DNA of 64,000 bases from Lysinibacillus sp. ZYM-1 (GTDB lineage: Bacteria; Bacillota; Bacilli; Bacillales_A; Planococcaceae), in NCBI RefSeq assembly GCF_001308875.1, contig NZ_KQ465106.1, forward strand, positions 124,001 through 188,000, written 5' to 3'. Shown here piece after piece: positions 36,935 through 46,262 of this stretch. The position numbers and the translations under genes were made by a program. Under the pieces are notes generated by a model. The model made no database searches. It saw only the letters and a program-made list of their open reading frames with translations, and had not been told where the DNA came from. How positions within the stretch are numbered: position 1 is the stretch's first letter; each line of letters begins with the position of its first letter.

Positions 36935-37867
36935 ATGAAAAAACCGGAATTGCTTGTGACACCACAATCATTAGAACATATTAAAGCACTTTTAGACGCT
37001 GGAGCAGATGCTTTTGTTATTGGTGAACAACAATTTGGTCTACGTCTAGCAGGAGAATTCTCTGTTGATGAAGTGGAAGAAGCAACGAAGCTCATTCACG
37101 CAGCGGGTAAAAAAGTCTATGTGGCAGTTAATGCACTTTTCCATAATGAAAAACTGGAGGCACTTGCTGACTATTTACAAGAAATGCAACGTATTGGTGT
37201 GGATCGTTTAATTTATGGCGACCCAGCAGTATTAATTATTCGTCGTGAGCAAGGCGTAACGATTCCATTGCATTGGAATCCAGAAACGACAGCAACGAAC
37301 TGGTTTACGGCTAATTATTGGGGGAAACGTGGTGCGACTCGTGCCGTGTTAGCACGTGAACTTTCTCTTGATGAAGTTTTAGAAATTAAAGAAAGTGCAG
37401 TATTGGAAATTGAAGTACAAGTACATGGAATGACATGTATGTTCCAATCGAAGCGTCCACTACTTGGCCATTATTTCTTATATCAAGATAAAGTAATGGA
37501 AATTGAAAATCGTAAAGAAAATCGTAATATGTTCCTCCATGATGATGAGCGTAATAATAAATATCCAATTTACGAAGATGTAAATGGTACGCATATTTTC
37601 AGTCCAAATGATATGTGTGTGATTGATGAGCTTGGCGAATTATTTGAAGGTAGCATCGATGCTCTAAAAATTGAGGGCGTGTTACAAACACCAGAATATG
37701 TGGTGACAGTAACAGAAGCCTATCGCAAAGCCATCGACACATATTTTGACGAGTCAGAAGAAGCATATGAGGACATAAAAGATGAATTATTAGCTAAAAT
37801 TGAAGATATTCAACCAGCTTTAAGACCATTAGATACAGGCTTTATCTTCAAGGAAACAGTTTACTAA
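36935..37867 (+). CDS. trhP1: U32-family tRNA hydroxylation protein, TrhP1
   Basis: A 310-residue peptidase-U32 family protein corresponding to B. subtilis YrrN (TrhP1). With TrhP2 it carries out prephenate-dependent hydroxylation of U34. The barrel start KKPELLVTPQSLEHIKALLDAGADAFVIG and HGMTCMFQSKRPLLGHYF are visible; unlike its neighbour it lacks the four-cysteine cluster. The ATG at 36935 follows AAGAGGTGAC; the frame is open upstream inside trmR. Confidence 0.9.
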   Translation: MKKPELLVTPQSLEHIKALLDAGADAFVIGEQQFGLRLAGEFSVDEVEEATKLIHAAGKKVYVAVNALFHNEKLEALADYLQEMQRIGVDRLIYGDPAVLIIRREQGVTIPLHWNPETTATNWFTANYWGKRGATRAVLARELSLDEVLEIKESAVLEIEVQVHGMTCMFQSKRPLLGHYFLYQDKVMEIENRKENRNMFLHDDERNNKYPIYEDVNGTHIFSPNDMCVIDELGELFEGSIDALKIEGVLQTPEYVVTVTEAYRKAIDTYFDESEEAYEDIKDELLAKIEDIQPALRPLDTGFIFKETVY

Positions 37868-37881
37868 GAGGGGGCAATAAC

Positions 37882-39162
37882 ATGGCATTAGCGTTAGAAC
37901 AAAATGACAAAATCCGTGACATTGTCGACGGTAAACGTGTCATTACAAAAAAACCAGAGCTACTTGCCCCTGCAGGTAGCTTAGAGAAATTGAAAGTAGC
38001 TGTGCATTACGGAGCAGATGCTGTATTTATTGGTGGCCAAGAATTTGGTCTACGGTCCAATGCAGATAACTTCTCTATTGAAGAAATGCGTGAAGGTGTA
38101 GAGTTTGCTAATCGATACGGTGCGAAAATTTATGTAACGACAAATATTTTTGCACATAATGAAAATATGGACGGCCTGGAGCGTTATTTAAAGGATATTG
38201 AGTCGGTAGGCGTAACAGGTATTATCGTTGCGGACCCACTAATTATTGAAACATGTCGTACAGCAGCTCCTAAACTTGAAATTCACCTTTCCACACAGCA
38301 ATCACTGTCTAACTGGAAGGCAGTGCAGTACTGGAAAGAAGAAGGTTTACATCGTGTTGTTTTAGCGCGTGAAGTAGGCGGAGAAGAAATGAAGCTGATG
38401 AAGGAAAAGGTAGATATTGAAATCGAGGCCTTCGTTCATGGCGCAATGTGTATTGCCTATTCCGGGCGTTGTGTTCTGTCCAATCATATGACTGCTCGTG
38501 ACTCTAACCGAGGTGGTTGCTGCCAATCATGCCGTTGGGATTACGATTTATATGAATTAGAAGATGGTGAAGAAAAAGCACTGTTTGATGATAATCATGC
38601 GCCTTTTGCTATGAGCCCAAAAGATTTAAAACTAATCGAAGCGATTCCACATATGATTGAGCTTGGTATCGATTCTTTAAAAGTTGAAGGTCGTATGAAA
38701 TCCATTCACTATGTGGCGACAGTAGTATCTGTCTACCGCAAAGTAATCGATGCTTACTGTGCTGATCCTGATAATTTTATTATTAAACGTGAATGGCTAG
38801 AGGAGCTAGATAAATGTGCAAACCGTGATACGGCTGAAGCATTCTTCCACGATGCACCTGGCCTAGAGGAGCAAATGTTTGGCATCCATGGCCGAAAAAC
38901 GACGTATGAATTTGCTGGATTAATTTTAGATCATGATCCAGAGACAAAAATAGTCACTATGCAGCAACGAAATTACTTTAAACCAGGTGACGAAGTAGAG
39001 TTTTTTGGTCCAGAAATCGAAAATTCCCGTTTGACAATGGGAGAAATTTGGGATGAAGATGGCAATAGCCTAGATGCAGCACGTCATCCATTACAAATTG
39101 TTAAATTTAAATGTGATATACCATTAATGCCGCATAACATGATGCGAAAGGAGAATAACTAA
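37882..39162 (+). CDS. trhP2: U32-family tRNA hydroxylation protein, TrhP2
   Basis: A 426-residue peptidase-U32 family protein equal to B. subtilis YrrO (TrhP2), partner of TrhP1 in ho5U34 formation. It carries the U32 signature [20 protein letters not shown] and, after it, a cluster of cysteines in [16 protein letters not shown], expected to bind an iron-sulfur cluster. A C-terminal beta domain follows from about residue 345. ATG after AGGGGGCAA. The stop overlaps the udk start by one base. Confidence 0.92.
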   Translation: MALALEQNDKIRDIVDGKRVITKKPELLAPAGSLEKLKVAVHYGADAVFIGGQEFGLRSNADNFSIEEMREGVEFANRYGAKIYVTTNIFAHNENMDGLERYLKDIESVGVTGIIVADPLIIETCRTAAPKLEIHLSTQQSLSNWKAVQYWKEEGLHRVVLAREVGGEEMKLMKEKVDIEIEAFVHGAMCIAYSGRCVLSNHMTARDSNRGGCCQSCRWDYDLYELEDGEEKALFDDNHAPFAMSPKDLKLIEAIPHMIELGIDSLKVEGRMKSIHYVATVVSVYRKVIDAYCADPDNFIIKREWLEELDKCANRDTAEAFFHDAPGLEEQMFGIHGRKTTYEFAGLILDHDPETKIVTMQQRNYFKPGDEVEFFGPEIENSRLTMGEIWDEDGNSLDAARHPLQIVKFKCDIPLMPHNMMRKENN

Positions 39163-39800
39163 TGGCAGTTAAGCGTCCTGTTGTCATCGGTATCGCTGGT
39201 GGCTCATGCTCGGGAAAAACGAGTGTGACGCGCGCCATTTATGATGTTTTCCGCGAGCATTCAGTTGTTGTAATTGAACAAGACTTTTATTATAAAGATC
39301 AAAGTCATTTAACATTTGAAGAGCGTTTAGGAACAAACTACGATCATCCGTTAGCATTTGATAATGATTTATTAATTCAACACATAAAAAAACTCTTAGT
39401 TAGACAATCAATCGAAAAGCCAGTCTACGATTACGTGCAGCATACCCGGGCAGAAGAAGTAATCCATGTTGAACCGGTAGATGTTATTATTCTAGAAGGA
39501 ATTCTCGTGTTAGAGGATGCGGATTTGCGAGATTTAATGGATATTAAATTATTTGTGGATACCGATTCCGATCTACGAATTATTCGTCGTATCATGCGCG
39601 ATATTAAAGAGCGTGGACGTACAACAGATTCAGTTATCGAACAGTATTTATCAGCAGTTCGACCTATGCATAATTTATTTATTGAACCTACAAAACGTTA
39701 TGCGGATATCATTATTCCAGAAGGTGGGGATAATGAGGTAGCAATAGATTTAATGGTAACGAAAATTAAAACTATTCTTGAAACCGACAACGTATTGTAA
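39162..39800 (+). CDS. udk: Uridine/cytidine kinase
   Basis: A 212-residue P-loop kinase of pyrimidine salvage (uridine to UMP). Walker A GGSCSGKT at residues 13-20, [19 protein letters not shown], and the lid [21 protein letters not shown] split by family positions. The ATG uses the last base of the trhP2 stop (TAATGG) after AAAGGAG, as in the B. subtilis yrrNO-udk operon. Confidence 0.96.
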   Translation: MAVKRPVVIGIAGGSCSGKTSVTRAIYDVFREHSVVVIEQDFYYKDQSHLTFEERLGTNYDHPLAFDNDLLIQHIKKLLVRQSIEKPVYDYVQHTRAEEVIHVEPVDVIILEGILVLEDADLRDLMDIKLFVDTDSDLRIIRRIMRDIKERGRTTDSVIEQYLSAVRPMHNLFIEPTKRYADIIIPEGGDNEVAIDLMVTKIKTILETDNVL

Positions 39801-39901
39801 TAAGATAGAGTGGTATTGACAATATTTACATGCATATTTTGAAAAGGCATGCATACTATTAGGTCAAAGCGTAATTTGAAAACGTTTAAAAATAATAAAA
39901 T

Positions 39902-39940
39902 TCGATTAAATGCACCTTACATGCATTTAATCGAGTTTTA
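39902..39940 (+). terminator. Terminator of the trmR-udk operon
   Basis: TCGATTAAATGCA (39902-39914) and TGCATTTAATCGA (39922-39934) form a perfect 13-bp stem, followed by GTTTTATGTTTTT. Confidence 0.88.
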
Positions 39941-39975
39941 TGTTTTTATATTGAAGAAACAAGGAGTGAAGGACT

Positions 39976-40464
39976 TTGGCAAATGAAAAACAGTACCCTA
40001 TGACAGCTGAGGGAAAACGAAAATTAGAAGAAGAATTAGTGAAATTAGAAACTGAAACACGTAAAGAAATCGTTGAACGTATAAAAATAGCACGTGATTT
40101 TGGTGATCTTTCTGAGAATGCGGAGTACGATTCAGCAAAAGAAGAACAAGCCTTTTTAGAAGGTCGTATTTCTACTTTAAAATCAATGATTCGCAATGCA
40201 GTGATTATTTCTGAGGATGAAACAGATAACAGCGTGGTATCACTCGGGAAAACGGTTACATTTGTAGAAATTATTAATGGTAAACCATCAACTGACGAAG
40301 AATCTTATACTATTGTAGGTTCAGCTGAAGCAGATCCAATGGAATTCCGTATTTCAAATGAATCACCAATTGCTAAAGGCTTACTTGGCCGTGCTGAAGG
40401 CGAAGAAGTAGTCGTTCAAACACCTGGTGGCGAAATGAAAGTCAAGATTGTTTCGATTAAATAA
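39976..40464 (+). CDS. greA: Transcription elongation factor GreA
   Basis: A 162-residue GreA that rescues backtracked RNA polymerase by stimulating transcript cleavage. The N-terminal coiled coil holds the tip acidic residues in [20 protein letters not shown], and the C-terminal FKBP-like domain has [19 protein letters not shown] start, 9 nt after AAGGAG; this makes the standard [13 protein letters not shown] start. It has its own terminators before and after. Confidence 0.97.
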   Translation: MANEKQYPMTAEGKRKLEEELVKLETETRKEIVERIKIARDFGDLSENAEYDSAKEEQAFLEGRISTLKSMIRNAVIISEDETDNSVVSLGKTVTFVEIINGKPSTDEESYTIVGSAEADPMEFRISNESPIAKGLLGRAEGEEVVVQTPGGEMKVKIVSIK

Positions 40465-40478
40465 TATGTAAGTGTACA

Positions 40479-40518
40479 AGCAGTTAGTCTTTCTATCCAG
40501 AAAGGCTAGCTGCTTTTA
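40479..40518 (+). terminator. Terminator of greA
   Basis: AGCAGTTAGTCTTTCT and AGAAAGGCTAGCTGCT form a 15-16-bp stem (with G-T and one bulge) around ATCC, followed by TTTAAT. Confidence 0.85.
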
Positions 40519-40618
40519 ATATTTCAGATTGTAAAGTAACGAAGTAAATTAATGAGTATAATTATTTTGCAAGTGCTGTAGAACTTGATAGAATATTTGC
40601 TAGAGAGGGGGAGGACAT

Positions 40619-41278
40619 ATGAGTGAACGACAAACTCGAAGTAGTCGTCATTTGCAGCCATCTCGTAATAAAAAGCTAGATAAACTATTGAATGTATTAA
40701 TTGGTATTGTGGTTGTACTAATTATTATCACAGCAACGTATGTGTTTAAATGGCAAGGTGATGCAGAGCAAACAGTAAAAGATGAACCAACTCAAGAGGA
40801 AAAAGGCGATAACAAAGAAGAGGATAAAGAACCTACGAAAGAGGATGAAAAAGATCTCGCTGTAGAAGAAGATAAAACTTCAGAGGAAGAGGATAAATTA
40901 GAACCTGAAAAACCTCAGCAAGAACAAGGTTCACCAGAAGAATCAACTTCAGATAATCCCGAAGTTGAGAAAGTCATTACTAATAAAAATTGGCAACCAA
41001 CACCTACAACCCAAACAGGCCAACATGTGTCTTCCTACGATTCGTCATCAGTAGACTGGTCTGAAAAAGTAGCGACAGTCACAAGTGTTACGGGCATTGA
41101 TCAAAACAATATGATTATTTGGCGTATGCAAAATAATGGTGGCCCTAATTCTTCAATTGCCACAGTTTCAACAAAAGACAAATCTCAGATGTACCGTATA
41201 AGTATGGAATGGGTAGACAATGAAGGATGGTTGCCTGTAAAGCTTGAGCAACTGAATACATTAGAAGGCGCCTATTGA
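40619..41278 (+). CDS. DUF1510 membrane-anchored protein (YrrS-like)
   Basis: A 219-residue protein with a short basic cytosolic tail, one membrane span (LLNVLIGIVVVLIIITATYVF) near residues 22-42, an extended Glu/Lys/Asp-rich linker of about 70 residues (a low-complexity EEDK tract) and a globular C-terminal domain with DWSEKVATVTSVTGI and WLPVKLEQL. This matches the DUF1510/YrrS family next to a penicillin-binding protein in B. subtilis. ATG after GAGGGGGAGGA. Role unknown; probably cell-envelope related. Confidence 0.85.
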   Translation: MSERQTRSSRHLQPSRNKKLDKLLNVLIGIVVVLIIITATYVFKWQGDAEQTVKDEPTQEEKGDNKEEDKEPTKEDEKDLAVEEDKTSEEEDKLEPEKPQQEQGSPEESTSDNPEVEKVITNKNWQPTPTTQTGQHVSSYDSSSVDWSEKVATVTSVTGIDQNNMIIWRMQNNGGPNSSIATVSTKDKSQMYRISMEWVDNEGWLPVKLEQLNTLEGAY

Positions 41279-41337
41279 CGAAAATCACTCTTTTGATTAT
41301 TTTTAATAGAGTTGATAAAGAAGGGAAGTAACATTAC

Positions 41338-42030
41338 ATGAAGATTGCAGTAATTGGTGCAATGGAAGAGGAAGTAGAACTACTACGTGCATCATTAAAC
41401 AATGCACAAAGTACAACCATTGCAGGCAGCGAGTATACAACAGGAACATATGAAGGCAAGGAAGTCGTGTTATTAAAAAGTGGTATTGGTAAAGTGAATG
41501 CGGCAATGTCCACTACCATTCTTTTACATGAATTTAAGCCGGATGTTGTTATTAATACAGGCTCTGCGGGTGGCTATGACGAAGCACTAGAGGTAGGTGC
41601 TGTAGTCATTTCTGATGAAGTTCGTCATCATGATGTTGATGTCACAATTTTTGGTTATGAAATTGGACAAATGGCAGGTATGCCAGCAGCTTATAAATCT
41701 GACGAGCGATTAATGAAAGTAGCTGAAGATGCTGTCAAGGCAGTTGGAGAGCATCAATATGGTATTGGTTTAATTTGCTCTGGAGATGCATTTATGAATG
41801 ATCCTGAACGTGTAGAAGCAGTTCGTCGTCATTTTCCTCAAATGAAGGCGGTAGAAATGGAAGCGGCTGCGGTTGCGCAAGTTTGTTATCAATTTGCTAC
41901 ACCTTTTGTAGTTATTCGTGCATTATCAGATATAGCAGGTAAAGAATCAAACATTAGCTTTGATGAGTTTTTACCAGTTGCTGCAAAACATTCGACACAA
42001 GTTGTATTAAAAGCAATTGCTTCACTATAA
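41338..42030 (+). CDS. mtnN: 5'-methylthioadenosine/S-adenosylhomocysteine nucleosidase
   Basis: A 230-residue MTA/SAH nucleosidase (Pfs). It splits adenine from MTA, SAH and 5'-deoxyadenosine in SAM recycling. Family features are Glu12 in [29 protein letters not shown], the ribose-binding [13 protein letters not shown] and the catalytic Asp in [13 protein letters not shown] after AAGGGAAGTAAC. It follows yrrS, the same neighbourhood as in B. subtilis. Confidence 0.96.
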   Translation: MKIAVIGAMEEEVELLRASLNNAQSTTIAGSEYTTGTYEGKEVVLLKSGIGKVNAAMSTTILLHEFKPDVVINTGSAGGYDEALEVGAVVISDEVRHHDVDVTIFGYEIGQMAGMPAAYKSDERLMKVAEDAVKAVGEHQYGIGLICSGDAFMNDPERVEAVRRHFPQMKAVEMEAAAVAQVCYQFATPFVVIRALSDIAGKESNISFDEFLPVAAKHSTQVVLKAIASL

Positions 42031-42145
42031 TACACAAAACGGTCAAAATGTGATGTTTCTTATGTGAGAAAAATCACAGTTAATGCATTGTAGAAATGCT
42101 ACACTAGCTTTAATAAATCTCTTCATATTAGAATGGGAGGCATTC

Positions 42146-42235
42146 ATGATGCTCTTATTAACAGTAGGTGTAGTGATTATTACAACTTTAATAGGTTCAT
42201 TGATTACTGCAGAACTATCAGAATCAGCACATTAA
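42146..42235 (+). CDS. Putative 29-residue single-span membrane peptide
   Basis: A short ORF with ATG pair (42146/42149) after a strong AATGGGAGGC ribosome binding site, closed by its own terminator. The peptide is a single hydrophobic helix (LLLTVGVVIITTLIGSLI, about 18 residues) with a short acidic end TAELSESAH. No family is recognised. It lies between mtnN and the end of sigK. A TACACT at about 42099 may be its -10. Spacing and clean gene architecture make translation likely. Confidence 0.6.
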   Translation: MMLLLTVGVVIITTLIGSLITAELSESAH

Positions 42236-42242
42236 TATGACG

Positions 42243-42287
42243 GAAAAGCTCCTTTGCGACATGCCATGTCGCAAGGGGCTTTTTTTT
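42243..42287 (+). terminator. Terminator of the 29-residue peptide gene
   Basis: GCTCCTTTGCGACAT and ATGTCGCAAGGGGC form a long GC-rich stem with a 2-base loop, followed by eight T. The A-run upstream would let it also act for sigK on the other strand. Confidence 0.93.
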
Positions 42288-42356
42288 ATGCCATGGAATC
42301 GGCACAACTTACGCTAAAGATGCATTGAATTTTTCTAGTAAACATTTTACAATATA

Positions 42357-43064
42357 TTACTCAATTGACTTTTGGTCGCGTTTGTACAATTGATAGAGTT
42401 TGATAAGTGCTCGTTTTTCAATACGAGATACATAGCTTCGAGAAATATTTAATCGGGCAGCTATTTCTTTTTGCGTGAGGGCATCTTGTTGATTTAAACC
42501 ATAGCGAAGTGTCACAATTTCTAGTTCGCGTTCATCAAGCATATGCAAGTAATGATATAACTGGGCTACATGCTCTTTATGTTCGATTTTCTCAGTTGCA
42601 CTCTCTTCATCACATTGGAGTAAATCACGAATTTGAAGCGCATTGCCATCTTTATCCGTCCCGATTGGCTCAAATAAAGAGACATCTTTCTGTACTTTTT
42701 TTTGTGTGCGTAGATGCATTAAAATTTCATTTTCAATACATCGTGCTGCATATGTGGCAAGCCTTGTTTTTTTGTCAGGGGTATAGCTTTCTACCGCTTT
42801 CATTAGCCCGATTGTCCCGATGGAAATATAATCATCAAGTTGTTCATGTTTTGGATGGAATTTTTTTACGACATGCGCGACGAGTCTCATATTGCGTTCT
42901 ATTAGGTCCAGGCGTGCTTGCTCATCGCCACCTAAAAATCGTTCAATACAAGCAGCTTCCTCTTCTTTTGAAAAGGGTTTATGGAATGTTTGCCCCTTTA
43001 AGTAGCCAAGTAACGCTGGGATTTCAAGCCATAACTGCAACATTGATGTAAAAATTCCGCTCAT
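42357..43064 (-). CDS. sigK: Late mother-cell sporulation sigma factor SigK
   Basis: A 235-residue sigma-70 family factor equal to SigK in start region, length and core: MRLVAHVVKKF and DDYISIGTIGLMKAVESY (region 2), TYAARCIENEILMHLR (2.3/2.4), and SRSYVSRIEKRALIKLYQLY (region 4.2). The first 20 residues are hydrophobic and end before YLKG, like the membrane-bound pro-sequence removed by SpoIVFB. The gene is continuous, not split by a skin-like element. Minus-strand ATG after AAAGGATGA. Confidence 0.95.
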   Translation of the reverse strand: MSGIFTSMLQLWLEIPALLGYLKGQTFHKPFSKEEEAACIERFLGGDEQARLDLIERNMRLVAHVVKKFHPKHEQLDDYISIGTIGLMKAVESYTPDKKTRLATYAARCIENEILMHLRTQKKVQKDVSLFEPIGTDKDGNALQIRDLLQCDEESATEKIEHKEHVAQLYHYLHMLDERELEIVTLRYGLNQQDALTQKEIAARLNISRSYVSRIEKRALIKLYQLYKRDQKSIE

Positions 43065-43096
43065 TGAATGATTTCATCCTTTCCCCATTTTTCGAC

Positions 43097-43104
43097 AGTA
43101 TATG
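43097..43104 (-). promoter_or_regulatory. Sigma-E/K-like -10 element before sigK
   Basis: On the minus strand CATATACT matches the CATAnnnT core of sigma-E and sigma-K promoters, about 35 bases before the sigK ATG. The -35 is not clear. B. subtilis sigK is first read by sigma-E, then by its own product. Confidence 0.45.
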
Positions 43105-43124
43105 TTTCAAAGCAGGTGGAAATG

Positions 43125-43163
43125 AAAAAAGTGCAACAGCAATTGTGCTGTTACACTTTTTTT
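43125..43163 (-). terminator. Terminator overlapping the 3' end of pssA
   Basis: On the minus strand AAGTGTAACAGCA and TGCTGTTGCACTT pair with one mismatch, followed by TTTT. The left arm includes the pssA stop codon at 43151-43153. It separates pssA from sigK. Confidence 0.78.
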
Positions 43164-43693
43164 AGCGTAAATGTACTGATCATGAGTAAAGCTAAAATCG
43201 GGAAAAGAAAAAGATAAAATGCCGGATGGAACGTAGTGGCTACAAAATACGTTAAAGTTAAGAACGTACCTGCAGCTGTAATAGGTAAACCTGTGAAATA
43301 GCCATTTGCATCACTAATATTAAAGCGGGCTAATCGCATCGCACCACAGACGATAAACAGGACGGCCATCATCATGCCGACAAAACCAAAATCAACTAGA
43401 ACAACTTCGTACATTAATAATGCAGGCGCCACGCCAAATGATATAATATCACTCATAGAATCTAATTGTTTACCTAACTCAGACACTTGTCCGAGTGCTC
43501 TAGCTACCTTACCATCATAGCGATCAAGAAGAGCTGCAATAAAGATAAACAAGACACTATAGCTATAGTATTCATGTAAAGTGGCCATAATAGCCGCGCC
43601 TCCAAAGGACATATTACTAATTGTAATGAAGTTAGCTGCGTGCGATTTCATTTTCTTAACCGTGGTATCCACCAACTTGTGATAAAAAAACAA
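43151..43693 (-). CDS. pssA: CDP-diacylglycerol-serine O-phosphatidyltransferase
   Basis: A 180-residue membrane enzyme making phosphatidylserine. The CDP-alcohol phosphatidyltransferase motif is complete: DGKVARALGQVSELGKQLDS followed by MSD, near residues 54-77, inside about five spans. TTG start on the minus strand, 9 nt after AAAGGAG. It is divergent from psd, whose product decarboxylates phosphatidylserine, so the pair builds phosphatidylethanolamine. In B. subtilis the two lie elsewhere in one operon; the divergent layout beside sigK is different. Confidence 0.93.
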   Translation of the reverse strand: MFFYHKLVDTTVKKMKSHAANFITISNMSFGGAAIMATLHEYYSYSVLFIFIAALLDRYDGKVARALGQVSELGKQLDSMSDIISFGVAPALLMYEVVLVDFGFVGMMMAVLFIVCGAMRLARFNISDANGYFTGLPITAAGTFLTLTYFVATTFHPAFYLFLFPILALLMISTFTLKKV

Positions 43694-43787
43694 GGGGGAT
43701 CACTCCTTTGCACTTAAGATATTGTACCATTATACTTCGAATGCGAAAAAATTGACAGTCTAAATTAATGGATAGGGGATTTTACTG

Positions 43788-44570
43788 ATGAAAGAAAAAC
43801 TATATCAACGCTTGATAGAACTAACGAATGGTAAGCAATCCTCCCATCTTTTGCAAGCAATTGCAAAAGCCAAGTGGAGTAAACGTATAATTCCAAGCTA
43901 CATGAAGGTATACGATATAAACCTTGAAGAAGTTTCAAAAAAACAACAACAATTTTCATGTTTACATGAATTTTTTACAAGAGAGCTTTTAGAAGATGCA
44001 CGACCTATTGAAAATAATCCGACGGTTTATGCAAGTCCTGTAGATGCCAAAGTAGAATCCTTTGGAAGGATTGAATGGGATATGACGTTTCTCGTAAAGG
44101 GTAAGCCATATGCTTTAGAAGATTTACTTGGTAATTCAGCACGAGCTGCCCATTATGCAGACGGCCATTTTATTGTGTTCTATTTAAGTCCTGCCGATTA
44201 TCATCGCATTCACAGTCCGATTGATGGGGAAGTATTACGACAGTATACGCTTGGTCAGAAATCTTATCCTGTGAATCAAATTGGTCTTACATACGGTAAA
44301 AAACCAATTTCTCATAATTACCGTTTAGTGACAGAGTTGAAAACTGCGCATGATCAGCAAGTAGCGTTTATAAAAGTGGGTGCTACCTTTGTAAACTCTA
44401 TTGTGCTCACTAACAGGACAACAAAATGGCAGAAAGGCCAGGAAGTTGGTTATTTCTCATTTGGCTCAACAGTGGTTATGCTGTTTGAAAAGGATGCGAT
44501 TGAGTTTACGGAAAATGTTGTACAGGGCAACCCAATTCGAATGGGTGAAGCCTTTGCAAATATGCTATAA
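43788..44570 (+). CDS. psd: Phosphatidylserine decarboxylase
   Basis: A 260-residue pyruvoyl-dependent decarboxylase turning phosphatidylserine into phosphatidylethanolamine. Self-cleavage would occur at GST in GYFSFGSTVVMLFEKD near residue 226, giving the pyruvoyl serine on the short alpha chain. FYLSPADYHRIHSPIDGEV carries the conserved histidines. ATG after ATAGGGGATTTTACTG. Divergent from pssA, with 94 bases between them. Confidence 0.95.
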   Translation: MKEKLYQRLIELTNGKQSSHLLQAIAKAKWSKRIIPSYMKVYDINLEEVSKKQQQFSCLHEFFTRELLEDARPIENNPTVYASPVDAKVESFGRIEWDMTFLVKGKPYALEDLLGNSARAAHYADGHFIVFYLSPADYHRIHSPIDGEVLRQYTLGQKSYPVNQIGLTYGKKPISHNYRLVTELKTAHDQQVAFIKVGATFVNSIVLTNRTTKWQKGQEVGYFSFGSTVVMLFEKDAIEFTENVVQGNPIRMGEAFANML

Positions 44571-44606
44571 TGGTCGAATAATACGTTAAGATTAGGGGTC
44601 GCTATT

Positions 44607-45128
44607 TTGTATAATTTTTTATTACCAAACGAATTTGTGACGAATATTTTCGAAATTACACCTGAAAAGCTACAAGAATTAGGTATAAGAGGGATTATAA
44701 CAGATCTAGATAATACCCTTGTGGAATGGGATCGTGCAGATGCAACAGAAGAACTGATCATTTGGTTGCGCATTATGAAGGAATCCGGTATTCGTGTTAT
44801 TATTGCGTCAAATAATAATGAGACACGTGTCAAACACTTCGCTGAACCATTGGGTATTCCATATATTCATAAGGCAAAAAAACCATTGCGAAATGCTTTT
44901 TATAATGCCCTGATTCAATTAGGTTTGCGTCCTAATGAAGTAGTAATGGTAGGGGATCAACTCCTAACAGATGTAATGGGCGCGAATCGATTAGGCTTGC
45001 ATACAGTGTTAGTAAAGCCTGTTGCACAATCTGATGGGCTTGTAACAAAATTGAATCGATTCATTGAACGTCGGGTGTTCAATGATTTGAAACGAAAAGG
45101 AATTATAACTTGGGAGGAACAAGAATGA
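44607..45128 (+). CDS. yqeG: HAD-family phosphatase YqeG
   Basis: A 173-residue HAD superfamily IIIA phosphatase. Motif I is DLDNTLVEWD near 33-42, motif II IIASNNNETR, and motifs III/IV KKPLRNAF and MVGDQLLTDVMGANR. TTG start after TAGGGGTC. It opens the yqeG-yqeH-aroE-yqeI-nadD-yqeK-rsfS-yqeM string, and its stop overlaps the yqeH start (AATGA). Substrate unknown; phosphatidylglycerophosphate phosphatase activity is known for eukaryotic relatives. Confidence 0.93.
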   Translation: MYNFLLPNEFVTNIFEITPEKLQELGIRGIITDLDNTLVEWDRADATEELIIWLRIMKESGIRVIIASNNNETRVKHFAEPLGIPYIHKAKKPLRNAFYNALIQLGLRPNEVVMVGDQLLTDVMGANRLGLHTVLVKPVAQSDGLVTKLNRFIERRVFNDLKRKGIITWEEQE

Positions 45129-46228
45129 TTGAAATGCCAAATTGTATTGGCTGTGGTACAACAATTCAAACAGAAGATAAAACAGCAGTTGGGTATGCAC
45201 CCCCATCATCTTTAGAAAAGGATGTGGTCATTTGCCAACGTTGCTTCCGTTTGAAAAATTACAATGAAATTCAACCAGTGTCATTAACAGATGACGACTT
45301 TTTACGCATTTTGAACGGCCTTGGTACACAGCAAGGCTTAATCGTAAAAATTGTTGATATTTTTGATTTTAATGGGAGCTGGCTACCTGGACTTCACCGT
45401 TTTGTAGGGAAAAATCCTGTGCTTTTGATTGCTAACAAAGCTGATTTATTACCGAAATCGGTAAAACCAAAAAAAGTTATCAATTGGCTTAAACGCGAAG
45501 CAAAAGCTCTAGGACTTCAGCCTGTTGATGTGCTGTTAGTAAGTGCCCATAAAGGTATGGGAATGGCTGAAGCAATGGAAGCCATTGATGAATACCGACA
45601 AGGTCAAAATGTTTATGTTGTGGGCTGTACCAATGTCGGAAAATCCACATTCATTAACCGTATTATTAAGCAGGCAACAGGGGAAGGCGAAGTTATTACA
45701 ACCTCACATTTCCCAGGTACTACTTTAGATATGATTGAAATTCCATTAGATGATGGTAGTGCATTATATGATACACCTGGTATTATTAATCATCACCAAA
45801 TGGCCCATCATATTGATTCAAGTGAATTAAAGTATATTATGCCGAAAAAAGAAATCAAGCCGAAAGTCTACCAGCAAAATCCTGGACAAACCTTATTTAT
45901 TGGGGCATTGGCGAGATTTGATTTTATTCAAGGTGATCGATCTGCCTTTACGATTCATGTGGCAAACGATTTACCAATTCATCGGACAAAGCTTGAAAAG
46001 GCAGATATGTTGTATGCAGAACATAAGGGAGAACTACTTGCGCCGCCGACTGCGGACTTTATTGACCAACTTCCGCCGTTAGTTCGTCATGAGTTCTCAA
46101 TAAAAGAAGCTAAAACAGATGTTGTATTTTCTGGGCTAGGCTGGATTACCATACAGCATGCTAATGTCGTAGTAGCAGCATATGCCCCGAAAGGTGTACA
46201 AGTTTCAATTCGTCCTTCACTTATTTAA
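45125..46228 (+). CDS. yqeH: Circularly permuted ribosome biogenesis GTPase YqeH
   Basis: A 367-residue GTPase needed for 30S assembly. An N-terminal zinc finger (CIGCG ... CQRC, about residues 7-43) precedes a permuted G domain: NKADLLPK (G4) comes before GCTNVGKSTFINR (G1), then FPGTTLD (G2) and YDTPGI (G3). A C-terminal TRAP-like RNA-binding region follows. ATG at 45125 after GGGAGG, overlapping yqeG. Confidence 0.97.
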   Translation: MIEMPNCIGCGTTIQTEDKTAVGYAPPSSLEKDVVICQRCFRLKNYNEIQPVSLTDDDFLRILNGLGTQQGLIVKIVDIFDFNGSWLPGLHRFVGKNPVLLIANKADLLPKSVKPKKVINWLKREAKALGLQPVDVLLVSAHKGMGMAEAMEAIDEYRQGQNVYVVGCTNVGKSTFINRIIKQATGEGEVITTSHFPGTTLDMIEIPLDDGSALYDTPGIINHHQMAHHIDSSELKYIMPKKEIKPKVYQQNPGQTLFIGALARFDFIQGDRSAFTIHVANDLPIHRTKLEKADMLYAEHKGELLAPPTADFIDQLPPLVRHEFSIKEAKTDVVFSGLGWITIQHANVVVAAYAPKGVQVSIRPSLI

Positions 46229-46262
46229 GCTGAGGGATGAAGGAGAGAAGAGGGACTAGGAA

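Noticed and set aside
39816-39860. TTGACA-based promoter for greA
   Set aside because: TTGACA is present at 39816, but no -10 hexamer lies at 16-18 bp; the nearest TATTTT is 13 bp away.
42509-43051. 180-codon plus-strand open frame over sigK
   Set aside because: It is the antisense shadow of sigK, with no ribosome binding site and an implausible composition rich in Leu, His and Cys.
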